Shown here in pieces: positions 31,490 through 43,619 of a stretch of 64,000 bases of DNA. Made by a program: the position numbers and the translations under genes. The DNA lies in NCBI RefSeq assembly GCF_040954645.1, contig NC_092806.1:161630328-161694327 (forward strand). Direction: 5' to 3'. Every line of letters starts with the position of its first letter. Position 1 is the stretch's first letter. The DNA comes from Diabrotica undecimpunctata (lineage: Eukaryota; Arthropoda; Insecta; Coleoptera; Chrysomelidae). Under the pieces are notes generated by a model. That model had not been told where the DNA came from. It saw only the letters and a list, made by a program, of their open reading frames with translations, and made no database searches.

Positions 31490-32446
31490 TCTACAAGCTG
31501 TGTAAAGTCAAGTTTCCCCCAACCAGTTTGGGTTCACAAATGCTGTTGGTACTAGAGAGGCTTTGTTCTCAGTACAAGTCTTATTCCAAAGGTGCAGAGA
31601 CGTCAACTGCGATGTATACGCATGTCTGGTCGATTACGAGAAAGCGTTTGATCAAGTACAGCACGCCAAGATGATGCAAATACTAAAAGAAGCAGGAATT
31701 AACAACCAAGATCTGAAGATAATTAGAAATCTTTACTGCAATCAGAAAGCTTGAAGGTGAGTTGAAGGTGAACACATTGACTATATGAAAATCATACGTG
31801 GAGTGGGGCAAGGCTGTATTTTGTCTCCTCTAATCTTCAATCTGTACTCTAAAAGAATATTTATCAAAGCTTTGCACGAAACTGAAAAAGGTATTCTACT
31901 AAATGGTTACCGGCTAAACAACACCAGATATGCAGATGACACCATAGTATTTGCGGACAACTTAGAAGACCTACAAGTTCTTATGAACAAAATCACGTAT
32001 TACAGTCAACAATATGGACTCAATATAAACGTTAAGAAGACAAAGCTTATGATAATTAGCAAGAAAAGAATAACAGAAGGTCAACTCTACGTCAATCAAT
32101 CCCTTGTAGAAAAAGTGACGCACTACAACTACCTCGGCACCATAATAAATGAAGAATGGACCAACAACTAGGAGATTAGAGCACGCATCGGAAAAGCTAG
32201 ATCTACCTTCAATCAGATGGGGGCCTTTTTCAAGAGTCACAACCTCTCTTTTGATACAAAAGTAAGAATGCTGCGATGCTACGTTCTCTCTGTCCTTTTT
32301 ATGGTGTTGAATCGTGGACCTTGAACGAAGATATGTGTAGAAAACTGGACGCATTTGAGATGTGGCTATATCGGAGAATGTTTAAGATCACGTGGACTGA
32401 CCGAGTCATAACGTTCGTAACGGATAGGCACATCAAAAAGAAGAAT
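31490..32446 (+). pseudogene. RTE-like LINE reverse transcriptase, 5'-truncated, internally deleted
   Basis: The frame from 31508 reads SPNQFGFTNAVGTREALFSV, then LVDYEKAFDQVQHAKMMQIL (first catalytic Asp), a stop and shift at about 31752, GVGQGCILSPLIFNLYSKRI, NTRYADDTIVFADN (YADD) and VTHYNYLGTIINE. A stop at 32169 is followed by VLSVLFYGVESWTLNEDMCR and LYRRMFKITWTDRV. There it jumps to the very end of the ORF and a short 3' tail, ..ACGGATAGGCACATC then AAAAAGAAGAAT. The tail matches that of the fragment at 5876-6105. The deleted part would encode about 100 residues of the C-terminus. Confidence 0.8.
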
Positions 32447-32465
32447 TGTTTCCTTCTGTTTATAT

Positions 32466-33183
32466 TGTAACGATGCTCTGATCGTTTAACAGTTCGAACC
32501 GTGGGAGTGTCAATATTTGCGCATCCACTTCTACAACGTGACGGCGTAGTGGGATTCAAACGGCTATTTAAGGCGTGTGAATAGCGGAATTAGACAGTCT
32601 TGTAGCTAGCGCTCTGGGCTCCCTGACTCGCCGGTGTAGTGAACCTGCGAGCCATTCCGGACAGAGAGATTTCCGCATTGAGGATCGTACTCTGTCCCTA
32701 ACCAAGCGGAACCCATCGGTGTTGCGTATTGAGCATTACCGCGGATCTGCACAGAACCAACCGGGACAGAGAGATTTCCGTATTGAGGATCATACTCTGT
32801 CCTTAGCCAAGCGGAACCCGTCGGCATTGTGTATTGAACATTGCCATGGGTCTGCACAGCTAAATATTTTGTTTTGCGAGCATATTCGGAGCTTTCGCTG
32901 AATTGAAGCGAAAGCGAGTATAAATCTGCGCGCGATCGATTTCCCCCATTTCGTTTCTTATTAGTAGTACTAATTAATTTCTTTTCTTTTATAGACGTTC
33001 GCCGAGGACTTCGTTCATCACGGGATCCAGTAGAATTCGTTTTAGTTTTATTCATTGTATAAGTATACAACGTAGAATTCCTTTTATTTTTATTTATTGT
33101 AGATATACTAAATTAATAGATTTATTTTTACTTCAAACCTGTGTTTTACTGAGTCTGTCGCCCCGAAAGAGCTACCCATCACA
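32466..33183. repeat. Solo LTR (TG..CA) with ATAT duplication and an internal tandem duplication
   Basis: 718 bp, from TGTAACGATGC to ACCCATCACA. ATAT lies on both sides (32462-32465, 33184-33187), a 4-bp target duplication. Inside, a unit of 105 bases starting GGACAGAGAGATTTCCG is present twice in tandem (32659 and 32764) with about 90 percent identity. A possible TATA box, AGTATAAATC, is at 32915-32924 before a GC-rich initiator region. No internal retroelement sequence is attached on either side. TG..CA ends plus a 4-bp duplication suit a gypsy-type element. It lies 20 bases beyond the RTE tail. Confidence 0.65.
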
Positions 33184-33189
33184 ATATCT

Positions 33190-33575
33190 ACTATGTATAT
33201 CATGCGGTCTATGTGTATGGAATAAATTCATTATTAGTACATTCAGGTACTATGTGAAAAAAACCTGAAACAGGTCGATTTTTATTCTTAAATTGACAAT
33301 TTACAGTATGAAAATATTATTCCCCTCCAGCACCCCCTTTGAAATATAAGCAACCCCTCGTCAATTTTAAATAACAAAAGGGGTCGTGTGGGTCGTTTTG
33401 AGTTCGTGCAATTCAACTTGACCACCATTATTCACTTCTTGACAATAACTGAGGCGATTTGGGAATTCTCGTATAACATTTTGTATGACTTCGAGGGTTA
33501 TTTTGTTAATTTCTTCCGTTACCCTAACTTTTAAATCAGCAATATTGCCCGGTCTATTAAAATATACTATAGAAA
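33190..33575 (-). pseudogene. Mariner-like element, inverted 3' part (left arm of palindrome)
   Basis: On the minus strand: YFNRPGNIADLKVRVTEEIN and VIREFPNRLSYCQEVNNGG, the transposase C-terminus. The 3' non-coding end follows: TACAGTATGAAAATATTA, TTGACAATTTACAG, and CTGAAACAGG-type sequence. It matches the right copy (34520-35085) in opposite orientation over most of 390 bases, so the two copies stand tail-out. Confidence 0.75.
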
Positions 33576-33689
33576 TAATCAGGTATTTTAGTATCTATTC
33601 TGCTAAACATAGGGAAAAAAACTTTGAAGATAAGAAAATATTAGACAATAAGCCAAATAAAAAAATTATATGAATCTAGTAGTCTGCTG

Positions 33690-35085
33690 TCATTTAGATA
33701 TTTAAAGTTACTACAAGACGTCACTATAATATTTTTGTGCGTGTATTAAATTTAATTATGGCTCATTTGTCCAAGACTCAAACAATAGACATTTTAATTA
33801 TGATTGGTTGTGGTCATAAAACAAGAACTTCAAAGGAGGTTTGTAAAATGTTTAATTATAATACCCTGGTCAACAAGTTACGCAATTTACAGTTAACAAA
33901 ATTAAAAAGAACTTTCGTTATACTGGACATTAAAAAATATTGAAAAACCAGGTAGAAATGTTAAATTTACTGATGAAAAAAGTTAGATGTTCTTCTAGAG
34001 ATTGAGTCAATAATGTAAGTAAATCATCTATGTTGAGAGTTTTGCATAAAGAAAAATACCACCCTTACAAAGTTCAGTTGGTTTAGGAATTTTAATGAAG
34101 ATGATCTTGATAGAAGCCAATGATTCTGATTCATAAACAAAATAGTTTTTTTTTTTTTGATAAAGCGACGTTTTATTTAAACGGAACGGTTAACAAACAA
34201 AACTGTAGATATTGGAGCAGAGAAAATCCTTACTGGGTCTGTAAGACTCACACGCAATATTCTAAAAAAAGTTAACGTTTGGGCTGGTATCATTAACAAT
34301 AAAATTATTGGTCCTTATTGTTTTGAGGGTACAGTTGATGGTGAGGTTTATCTAGATTTTTTGATCAACTTTTTAGTGCCTACATTACAAAGATTGTTTC
34401 CTGATGTTAATCATCCAAATGAGATAAATTTTCCCAATCGGTGGATTGGAAGACGTGGAACGATCGAATGACCGGCTAGATCCCCCGATTTGACTCCTCT
34501 TGATTACTTCTTATGGCGTTATTTAAAATCTAAAGTACATTTTAATAGACCAAACAGTATTGCTGATTTAAAAGTTAGGATAACGGAATAAATTAACAAA
34601 ATAAAGCCCGAGGTCGTACAAAATGTTGTACGAGAATTCCAAAATCGCCTCGGTTATTGTCAAGAAGTAAATGGTGGTTATTTTGAACATTTAATTTAAT
34701 TGTAAAGTACATTGAAAAATAAATTCTAAATCTTATGTGACATTATTATCTTCATTCAACCTAAAGTTTTGTGATAGAGACATTATCAAGGTTTTACATC
34801 TTAAAAATCATTTTTCTTAGTTTTGATTGCACCAAACTTAAAAAACCTTATTGCTAAACAAAGAACTAAAATTTCTTTTTAACAAGATGCGATACTACCC
34901 CCTTTGTTATATAAAATGTTCGAGGGGGTGCTTATAATTTAAATGGGTCCAGGAAGCCTGGGGGTATAATATTTTCATACTGTAAATTGTCAATTTAAGA
35001 ATAAAAATCAAACTGTTTCAGATTTTTTCACATAGTACATAATAACGCTAAAAATGAATTTATTCTGTACATATGGACCGCATGG
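33690..35085 (+). pseudogene. Mariner-like element with decayed transposase (right arm)
   Basis: The transposase starts at ATG 33758 (MAHLSKTQTIDILIMIGCGH). The helix-turn-helix part decays into stops at 33940-34140. The core resumes as FFDKATFYLNGTVNKQNCRY (first Asp near 34160), VNVWAGIINNKIIGPYCFEG and VYLDFLINFLVPTLQ. A deletion near 34400 removes the QQDGAP motif with the second Asp. The rest is FPNRWIGRRGTIE, a stop, PARSPDLTPLDYFLWRYLKS (third Asp), and VVREFQNRLGYCQEVNGGYF to the stop. The 3' end runs to about 35085 (TACAGTATGAAAATAT then CTGAAACAG, inverted). It belongs to the widespread insect mariner group with DD34D-type spacing. Confidence 0.8.
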
Positions 35086-35099
35086 TATAAATAAGAATA

Positions 35100-35940
35100 T
35101 TATTGCATCTATAATATCATGCGCTAGATAATATTAGTTCATTATTTTGAGCAATTTCGTAGCTGTCTTAATATCACTGCTCTTCATTTTTGCAACTACT
35201 GTACATATCTGTTTATGTTTATTCTTTATAAAATCTTGTCGCTCATGTTAAAATACGTTTTTTCCAAGTTGTCGTTCAGAAAACGATGTCATAAAAATAT
35301 TCGAGGCAACTAGACATTTACAACTCCGACCAGCTCGTAACAACTGAGCAATTTTTGGTTTTATTTCTAACAGTAACTGTTATTTTTTAATTATCTTTTG
35401 TTAGAGCAGGACGACGCTGAATATGCGACAGTATGCATCTCGCAAACGCTGCAGTAACAAAAAATCCTTTTAAAGTAAAGCAAAATGCTGATAAAAGTAT
35501 GTATTCGATAAAACGACCGACTGTGCACTTGTGCAAATATTAAACGTTTTATTCAACGTACAGTTTTATATTACCATCCGAAAGAAAATGCTCGATCTGA
35601 ATGTTCCTTTTAGGGATTTTAATAACAAAAGGTCTTGACTTTAATATTCAAAACAAAGAGCTATGGGAAATAGCAGTTTCGTTGTATAGTGAGGGACAAG
35701 ATCTATGGTAATCCGATATTGATACCTATTGTAACACAGACCCCCAGAGAGACATTTACAGAGTTGTACTAATCTGTATCCAACATTCAAATAAAATTAT
35801 CGGAGAAAGTGTTGAATACAGTATTTAGAAAAATTTACCTTCACCTTTTTTCAAAAATGAACATTTTCTTCTGGTGGATTTATAAGTTTTTTTATTAACC
35901 GTGCTAAGTTCGTCAATGAACACTTAATATTAATATATTA
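35100..35940. other. Unassigned AT-rich stretch
   Basis: Nothing recognisable on either strand. Confidence 0.4.
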
Positions 35941-36160
35941 TACAGTGAGGTCCTAAAGTAACGGATAAATGTAATTTCTACGTAATTATAAAGTAGATGA
36001 AAACTACTGAACCAGGTCGATTTTTACACACAAATAAAATTTACAAATTATCAGTAAATATCTATCACCGTCCTATAGTTTATTTTTATGAACGAGAGAG
36101 TAATTAGCATAATTTTAACTGGTAGCTCCGACCACTCCATGGGCGTGCTCAAGATTAATT
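35941..36160. mobile_element. Possible mariner-related terminal sequence
   Basis: TACAGTGAGGTCCTAAAGTA at 35941 is followed by CTGAACCAGGTCGATTTTTA at 36008. The latter resembles the mariner end at 33265-33283 (CTGAAACAGGTCGATTTTTA). No matching second end was found, so it may be a lone terminus or a MITE. Confidence 0.3.
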
Positions 36161-36418
36161 GAAAAATTACTTTGAATAATTGTAAAAAATAAATGAATTA
36201 TTTCAGTGTTATAAAGTGTTATGTGTATGTAAACAAAAGTGACCTCTTTTATCACACACTATATTAGAACTGACTGGCCTACATTAAAAAGGGTTTTAAA
36301 AAATTCACATTTTTTTTTAATTTTTAAAAATTACAAAAGAGAAAAAGAGTTTTTAAAACCGTCTAAGGTATGTTAAATAGATGAATAAAAATATTAATAT
36401 AAAACTTACAGCTACTTG

Positions 36419-36757
36419 TTACAAATCCAAATCAGATTCAGAAGATGAACTTTCAGAACCAAGATTTATAATAACTGGCTCGATCATTTTATCAGTAATA
36501 TTGTCCAGCTTCCACATTTTTTCCTCTTCTTTAATAGTGTGATTTACTGCCTTTTCCCAGTTTTCAGGTTTTACATTATTTACGGCCTCCAAAAACAACT
36601 GTTTAACATCATGAATTTTAAAAGTGGTATTTTTTCTTGAAACTTCACTCTTTATCTGTGACCATGCCAGTTCAATCGGGTTTAATTCACAATGATATGG
36701 TGGGGATCTAAGTACTGTCATTCCACGATTTTTGGCAATTTCATCAATTTAGAACAA
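36419..36757 (-). pseudogene. C-terminal fragment of a DDE_3/IS630-Tc1-type transposase
   Basis: The frame reads IDEIAKNRGMTVLRSPPYHC, then ELNPIELAWSQIKSEVSRKN, FKIHDVKQLFLEAV, WEKAVNHTIKEEEKMW, and an acidic Ser-rich end. The P-YHCELNPIELxW segment carries the last acidic catalytic residue of the Tc1/IS630 superfamily. This matches a common insect transposase with an acidic tail. A stop just upstream of IDE and lack of anything earlier show that only the last 110 codons survive; ends are not visible. Confidence 0.7.
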
Positions 36758-37577
36758 AAACCTCAATGATTACCTTAAAACTGATATGTACGCAACTGAT
36801 AAATGTCTTTATACTGCCGGAATCTTTTAAGTCCTGCTTCAAAGACAGATCATAAAAAAGTCCGTGAGTATTTCTGGCAAAACATAACCTCTGTCCAACT
36901 GTTCTGCGGGAAGAGGATTCTGAGAGGACAAACCACTGGACGTTATATCATTAAGTATCAACATACGCATAAGAATATTTCTCTATTTATCTCTCTATCT
37001 TGTCAGAAATAACATCTATCTATCATTTTTGTAAGTCTTAATTTATTTGCTAGTATTTTAGTTAGTAAATTATGCATAAATTACAATTGTTGTTGTGAAA
37101 TTTGCCAAAACTATAAAGTAATCTTTAATTAATTTAATAATTGCGGTTGCTAATATGAACGAGTTCATTTGTTTCTGATGTGAAAATATTTTATTGTAAG
37201 GGCGAACGCTCGCATGAATATACCCTAAAGTCTCTTGAGCTCATACCGACTCTTTGTAGAAGTAACTACGTTATAATATCCACAGAAAAGCAAGTTGAGT
37301 AACTTATATTTCCGCTTCTATTTCAAACAACCACTTCATTCTGAAGAGGCATACTGGAAATTATATTTGCTATTTGATATAGATCAATATCGTTTCAAAC
37401 TTCCATAATAATTATTACCGAATAGTTGGAAGGTGGCACTAACGATGTCTTAAGTTTCTGATAATAAGTCCAATAAATGATCTATAGTATCTAAATCTAA
37501 ACAATAAAGTCTCTTCACAAATCACAAATTTATTTAATGAAGCCAAATTGGTTTATTACAACAGGAAACAACCAAAA
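36758..37577. other. Unassigned AT-rich stretch
   Basis: An open frame at 36803-37012 (+) has no recognisable motif. Nothing else seen. Confidence 0.4.
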
Positions 37578-37733
<156 letters not shown>

Positions 37734-37734
37734 C

Positions 37735-38989
37735 CGGAATTGTATACAGAGAAAATTGTATAGAGAAAAAGAAGAAGAAGACAAAAAATTTGTAAAATGA
37801 TATTATCGTTATATTCTAGATATACGGTTTTAATTTTATAGTGTTGGTGAAGTGCTAAAATAGAGACTTTGATAATTTTAGGTTTACTTTTGAACTGGAA
37901 CTCTAAATTATGGAAATCAATAGATTTAAGAATAGTTTGTAAATAATAGGTTGTATTGAAATATGATATCTACCTGTCGTTTTCAGGTATTCATTTCTGT
38001 TAGCTCAAAAGCGGTCATTATCGGCGAAGGAGAAAGTAGAAAGTTATTGTCTTGTATGAATTGTACACAATTACAAGAATTTGAAATTAGTTTAGTTTTA
38101 AGAATTTAAAGAGTTTTAGAATTTGGTTGAATGCAAAGAAAGAATGTTTTGATTGGTTACAAGAAATTATGGAAGGGATAGACAAACGGGAATGAGACTG
38201 AAAAAGCAAGGAGAATCATCTGCTGTGGGACTTGAAACGAGTGAAGACAAAATCGAAAGGAGTGTGCCGATAGTTTGTCTTTTTAGACCGGTGAAAGAAA
38301 AATTATTGTGGTGAAAAGTAGTGCAAAGAAAGTGTTAAAAGCCGTAGTTGTAGTATTTGTAAGTAAAATAATTTAGTATTCTTGGAGCGAAGCAAAGCTA
38401 AGGAGAATTACGGCCCTCTAATAGGAGCAATAAACATTGTTAGGAGTTTGTCGTCAGTTTTGTTTTTATAAGAAGAACCCGGGAATGAGTTTGTTGGATG
38501 GGGAACTAATTAAAGTAAATCCTTTTAGAAAAATACAGAGGCAATTTGTGGAAACGAGACATTGATTGAACTATATTTAATTTGAATTGTTTTGTGGTTA
38601 ATTGCATATGCAACAGAGATATGCAAGTTGTTTATGACCGGCTAGTAAAGTAAAACTCGCAAAGATTCTTGAGGTTGCGGTCAAAAGGCCTAGTGATTAA
38701 AACACTAATATATGTAGACTCTTTTATTAAGTCGAGCTTTTGAAACTATTTAGTTTCTTTATCAAGACAACTTAAATAGTATAATCAGTTTTATGACATT
38801 CTATTCGCAAAAAGTACTCAATAAATGTTGAGATTGGAATAGTTCGCAAGCCATGTTAACTAAAATACATTTAATGCCTTTTTTAAACAATGAATACATT
38901 TTTCTGTATTTCACGTTTAAAATATTTGGTTTTAAAGGTTCGATATCTATTTGATCTACTACTTTTTGTATTATTTGAAGTTGTGATCG
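37735..38989. other. Unassigned stretch with a PLE-type terminal motif
   Basis: 38731-38767 on the minus strand reads CTTGATAAA, helix GAAACTA/TAGTTTC, then AAAAGCTC, close to the PLE ends at 7860 and 45302. The rest, including a purine-rich part at 38140-38560, is not recognised. The target duplication of the next LINE is at 38976-38989. Confidence 0.35.
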
Positions 38990-41217
38990 AAAGATATGAG
39001 TATTAAGAGGACCGAAGTGCGGAACTGACCACTATATGGTAAGATCAAAATGTTACCTACAGTATCGACCTCGGCTACTACATCAAAATGACAACCAACT
39101 AGCTCAATCAAAACCCCTGGAATCGAATCTACCTACATACAATATTGATGCAATGCAAAACGACTCGACATCATTCTTATGTAAGCTGCGACTCAGCCAA
39201 AAATTGGCAAACCTGATCTACTCCTCAGCCTAGAATACCTATAAAGATATAATCAATAAAATCAATGAAGCAGCTTACGAAGCGCTCGGCACAATCCAAA
39301 AGAACAAAAAGAATACTCCATTGTGGTGGGCAAATGACATCGCCAATGCAGTACACAACAAGAAACAAGCATATCAAAAGTGGCTACAAACAAATGATCC
39401 AGATGATAGACGAACATATGCAAGATCAAACAGAGAAGTAAAAAATTTAGTAACTAAAGCAAAAAATATTTCCTGGGAAAGTAAATGCGAAGAACTCAAC
39501 AAATATATAGGGTCAACAAGATCAAGGGAAGCATGGAAAACGGTAAAAAATCTGAGAACAAACAGAAAAGAAACGAGTAGAATAGATTTAATAGAAGAAA
39601 GATCTTGGATCGAACACTACTCACAACTTTTGACTGAAACAAGACCTCAATTCACGAACATCAGTTCAACAACATATGAACTGGAATTCAGTGAAGACGA
39701 TGAAATAACAGTACAGGAAGTCGAGAATGCAATACAAACTCTAAAAAATCGGAAGTCATGCGGACCACAAGGTATACCAAATGAATTATTAAAACATAGC
39801 CCACAATTATTACGGGAATTACTGGCGTATGTCTTCACCTTATTCTATAATGGACACGACTTACCACCGGAGTGGACAAAAGCACATATTAACAACATAT
39901 ACAAAAAAGGAGATAGAAAGAATTGTTCAAACTACAGGGGGCTAAGTGTCATAAATTCACTCTCAAGACTGTATGGAAAAATAATAAAAAACAAAATTGA
40001 AAAAGAGATGACAGATGTTGAAGAACAGAATGGCTTTCTTGCAGGCAGATCCTGTATGGACAGTATATTCTCTCTAAAGCAAGTTATCGAGAAAAGATTA
40101 GCCCACAACCTTTCAACTCATATAGTCTTTATAGATCTGACAAAGGCATACGATAGTGTACCACTTTCAATGCTTTGGGTAGCAATGGAAAAACAAGGAA
40201 TAAGCAAAAAAAATATACAAGCAGTACAACAACTCTACAAAAATATGACGGCAAACATTAAAACTGGAAATAGATTAACTAGAGAAATTCCTATTAGTAA
40301 GGGCCTAAAGCAAGGCTGCTGCATAGCACCTACACTCTTCAAAATATATCTAAATGAGGCACTCTCAGTGTGGAGAAGAAAGTGCTGCAATATGGGCATC
40401 CCAATCGGAGATGATAGATTGTACACGATACACTTCGCTGACGACCAAGCCATTCTAGCTAAAGACGAGAGTGATGTAGGCTACATGCTTAGAAAACTGG
40501 AAGATGAGTATACCAAATGGGGCCTCACAATTAATATACAAAAAACTGAGTACTTAGTTGTAGGAGAAAAACCAGAAAGCCTACAAATCGAAATGGGAAC
40601 TATAAAACCAACAGACAATTTCAAATACTTGGGAGTCCAAATAACATCAAAAGCAGGAAGTAGCGAAGAAATACACTCCAGGATTGGCCAAGCAAGATCA
40701 GCCACCAGACAGCTACACGGACTATTATGGAATAAAAAAATAACAAAAGAAAATAAAAGAAGAATCTATAAAACAATAATAGAAAGTATTGGGCTGTACG
40801 GCGCCGAACTCTGGGAAATAAACCAAAGAAACAAATCAAAAATTAAGGCCATGGAAATGAACTACTGGAGACGATGTTGCCAGCTCACTAGACTTGATAG
40901 GGTGAGAAACGAAGATATTCGGAGAGAAATGGAAATCGATCTAGACAAAATAGACACAATCGAAGCCAAAAGACTTAACTGGTATGGACACCTTCAGAGA
41001 ATGCCTGAAAATAGATGGCCAAAAAAAATAGAAGAATGGACTCCGCCAACTAGAAGAAAACGAGGTAGACCAAGACGATCCTGGAGAGACGATGTCGACG
41101 ATGCAATGACCGCCAGAGATTTAACAACTGAAGATTGCTTCTACAGAAAACGCTGGAAATTAGGATACGAGAAGTGGCGCCAGCTGTAGAAGACTCGCTT
41201 GTTATATTATATATATA
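38990..41217 (+). mobile_element. 5'-truncated RTE-like LINE with 14-bp target duplication
   Basis: TGAAGTTGTGATCG occurs at 38976-38989 and 41218-41231, a perfect 14-bp duplication. Between them the copy begins inside the endonuclease domain and ends in the short AT tail TTATATTATATATATA just after the ORF2 stop. Abrupt 5' truncation with an intact 3' end and a duplication is the hallmark of target-primed reverse transcription. Confidence 0.9.
39000..41189 (+). pseudogene. LINE ORF2: reverse transcriptase and C-terminus, one nonsense codon
   Basis: One frame runs from 39000 to the stop at 41187-41189, broken only by TAG at 39231-39233. It opens with the last strand of the APE endonuclease (RGPKCGTDHYMVRSKC, the SDH-equivalent being TDH). 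From the ATG at 39321 the remaining 622 residues include SRIDLIEERSWIEHYSQLLT, LKNRKSCGPQGIPNELLK, CSNYRGLSVINSLSRLYGK, NGFLAGRSCMDSIFSLKQVI, FIDLTKAYDSVPLSMLW (first Asp), GLKQGCCIAPTLFKIYLNEA and HFADDQAILA (FADD). The C-terminal part has NFKYLGVQITSKAG, WYGHLQRMPENRWPKK and a basic KRGRPRRSWRDDVDDA stretch. It resembles the copies at 16.5-18.5 kb but is far better preserved. The endonuclease is missing, so it is inactive. Confidence 0.9.
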
Positions 41218-41231
41218 TGAAGTTGTGATCG

Positions 41232-42690
41232 CCACAATAAAACAGATTCTCATCGTGGTACACACATTGCTGCTCGAAAATGACTTCATGTTTGGTAAAA
41301 ATCATGAATTACTAATTTTTGATGAAGTAATTAATAAATATTATCCATCATCCTTTCATGACTTTAAAAGCTTTAAAATATCACCCACTCAGGATATAAT
41401 ATAAATGGCAAATTCGAGCTAACTGTGCCCACATATTTTAAAACCTATATCACAGCAATTGACACTTTTGCTCGGATTTCAAACTTCTACTCCCACGTGC
41501 CTTCTAATACACTCTTTAATTTGTATTCGGATTGACACGTTTTTTGTTAAAGTGATATTTTTAAGCGAAACAAAAAACTGGACCTAAAATTTATCTTTCG
41601 GATATTCACCGGAGTTTTTTTCTATAAAATTACGTGGGCATATGCCTACATCTTCAGCCGCAAAAAATTTACTTCTTGGTTGGTTTTATCACAAAGTGTG
41701 TTTTTTAGTAAATCATTAAGTGTGCGAATTTAGCATATACAAAAATTGTGAATATAATTAAGAATTTAATAAGGATTCAAAAGAGGATTCGCCGTATTTT
41801 TCGCGTAACTATTCTCTCTAGCGAAAGAGGGAGATAATGTGTGTTACTAGCGGCAGTCATGAATTAAATAGGTGTTATTTTTGAAATAAGAAAGTTGGTG
41901 TTGACCACTGTTACATAGGAGACGATATATAGCGTGTTTTTATTGCAAAATATGCACAACTACAACTACAAAAACCAATGGAGTGGTCCGAGAATTTTTT
42001 TGAACACGTCCCCATTTACTAATAATTAAATTTATTCCACTTGGCTGTTTCACCCTGTAGAATGCATGCTATAACCATTAGGCGTTTTTTTTTGAAAATA
42101 AATATATGAAATAATTTAAATAAGAGTATGAGACCCGCTCTATAAAACAAAAGCACACACTCTAGTTGATTGTAAACCCAATAAAACGGCATTCTGTAAG
42201 GACCATCCATGCATTTATTCATGAAAGCCGATATGTAATGATTTGGAAAATTAATAATGAAGACATAATGGACTGAAGACAATTATCTATGATATGGAAG
42301 TTGGTTTGGCTCTGACTTTAATTATCTAATGTAGTCGAGAAAGCGAGGTAGGGAAATCGGTCTATGGTAATAGTGTTCCTTAAATTAAACCAGCTCTAGT
42401 TTATGGGGAAAATATTATTGGCGATAATTTAACAGAAGGGCCAATATAAGTTGAATACTAAGGGTTTTCAATGGAAATATGTTTAGGTGTCGAGTATTTT
42501 TTATTCGAAATATTTAAAAGTTTATTTAAATACATAGGTTAATTATTAGAGATAATTTTTCGACTGTTCTAACAACCATTCAAATTTCGTCATTTTGTGT
42601 CATGTGGAACAATTTCACCCAATCATGTCAACATTAGACTGATAATTGCATTCAGTGCAATTTTCAATCCCTATGACAACACGATCGAGT
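41232..42690. other. Unassigned stretch with a PLE-like hairpin
   Basis: 41632-41660 on the minus strand reads CTGAAGAT followed by the 16-base palindromic helix GTAGGCATATGCCCAC, then GTAA. This looks like a worn PLE terminal motif. Open frames at 41232-41404 (+) and 42019-42282 (-) show no known motif. Confidence 0.35.
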
Positions 42691-42694
42691 TTGA

Positions 42695-43618
42695 CAACTT
42701 CAAAGAGGCAACGGTGAAGACAATGTGGAACGTTTCTTGCAAACTATTGCAAGAGACTATAATATTATGATTGACCCGTTTAACAATATAGTGTTTAAAC
42801 CAGCCCGAGATGCCCGCGATGCAATCAGGAAGAAACTACAAGCAGATCCATGTAAACGTAAGGCGAGTTCAGTTTCGTTAAATTGGTCTGAAATTAACAA
42901 AATAATATTGCTTTGGGATGAAGATACCCCTGAAGGTCTTATGCGTAAATTTTACCATATTGCTCCTGTAGAATTACCGTGGCGAGGAGGAGAGGCAGTT
43001 GCTTGTCCGGTGGATTTTTTTCAAATCGAGAAAAATAACGATGACACTCCAACAAATCGCATTGAATACAATCCGGTATTCAGTAAAACGTGCCAAGGTG
43101 GTTCTAAAAGCTGTGCAAGTAGTAAATAGTTGGTTATCAATAGTGAGAGACAAAAATGGCCTGTACGTCTTTTTCATAAACTGATATCAAAACGAGGCGA
43201 CAATATTACCTCACCACGACTGTTCTTAAAACCAAATCGACACTGGAAAAATGAAACTGACAAATGGTACGATAATGTACCTGTTGGAAGAAATACAATG
43301 AATGGATGGACTAAATCTTCTGCTGAAGCAATTGGCTTGAATGTAAAGGAGAAAAAGATAACAAATCACTCGAATAGATCAACTGCTGTTAGCGAATTAG
43401 CAAAAAGTAGTGTAGAAGAACAACAATTGCTAAAAATTACTGGTCATGGCAATCAGAATTCTATAAAACCATACTTGAATCTCGATCAAGAACACCACAA
43501 CAAGATTATAAATATTATGCGTGGTAATAGATCTTCTATAGTAGAGAACAGCAACGAATCTAATGTTAACTTAAATTTTAATAATTTTACTTTCACTAAC
43601 TGTACTTTTAATAAATAA
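42695..43618 (+). pseudogene. Crypton-type tyrosine recombinase (DUF3504-like), one nonsense codon
   Basis: A single frame of about 307 codons runs from about 42695 to the stop at 43616-43618, broken by TAG at 43127-43129 where Trp is expected (SSK-stop-LVINSERQKWPVRLF). The N-terminal part (LQTIARDYNIMIDPFNNIVF, then ARDAIRKKLQADP) and the catalytic part (LISKRGDNITSPRLFLKPN, WYDNVPVGRNTMNGWTKSSA, KKITNHSNRSTAVSELAKSS, LLKITGHGNQNSIKPYLNLD) match Crypton-type recombinases and the DUF3504 domain. The tyrosine recombinase residues visible are the HxxR of NHSNR, the second His of TGH and the Tyr of KPYL. Cryptons move through a circular DNA intermediate and have no long terminal repeats, so the edges cannot be read here. 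The core-type upstream Arg may lie in the lost N-terminus. Confidence 0.8.
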
Positions 43619-43619
43619 A

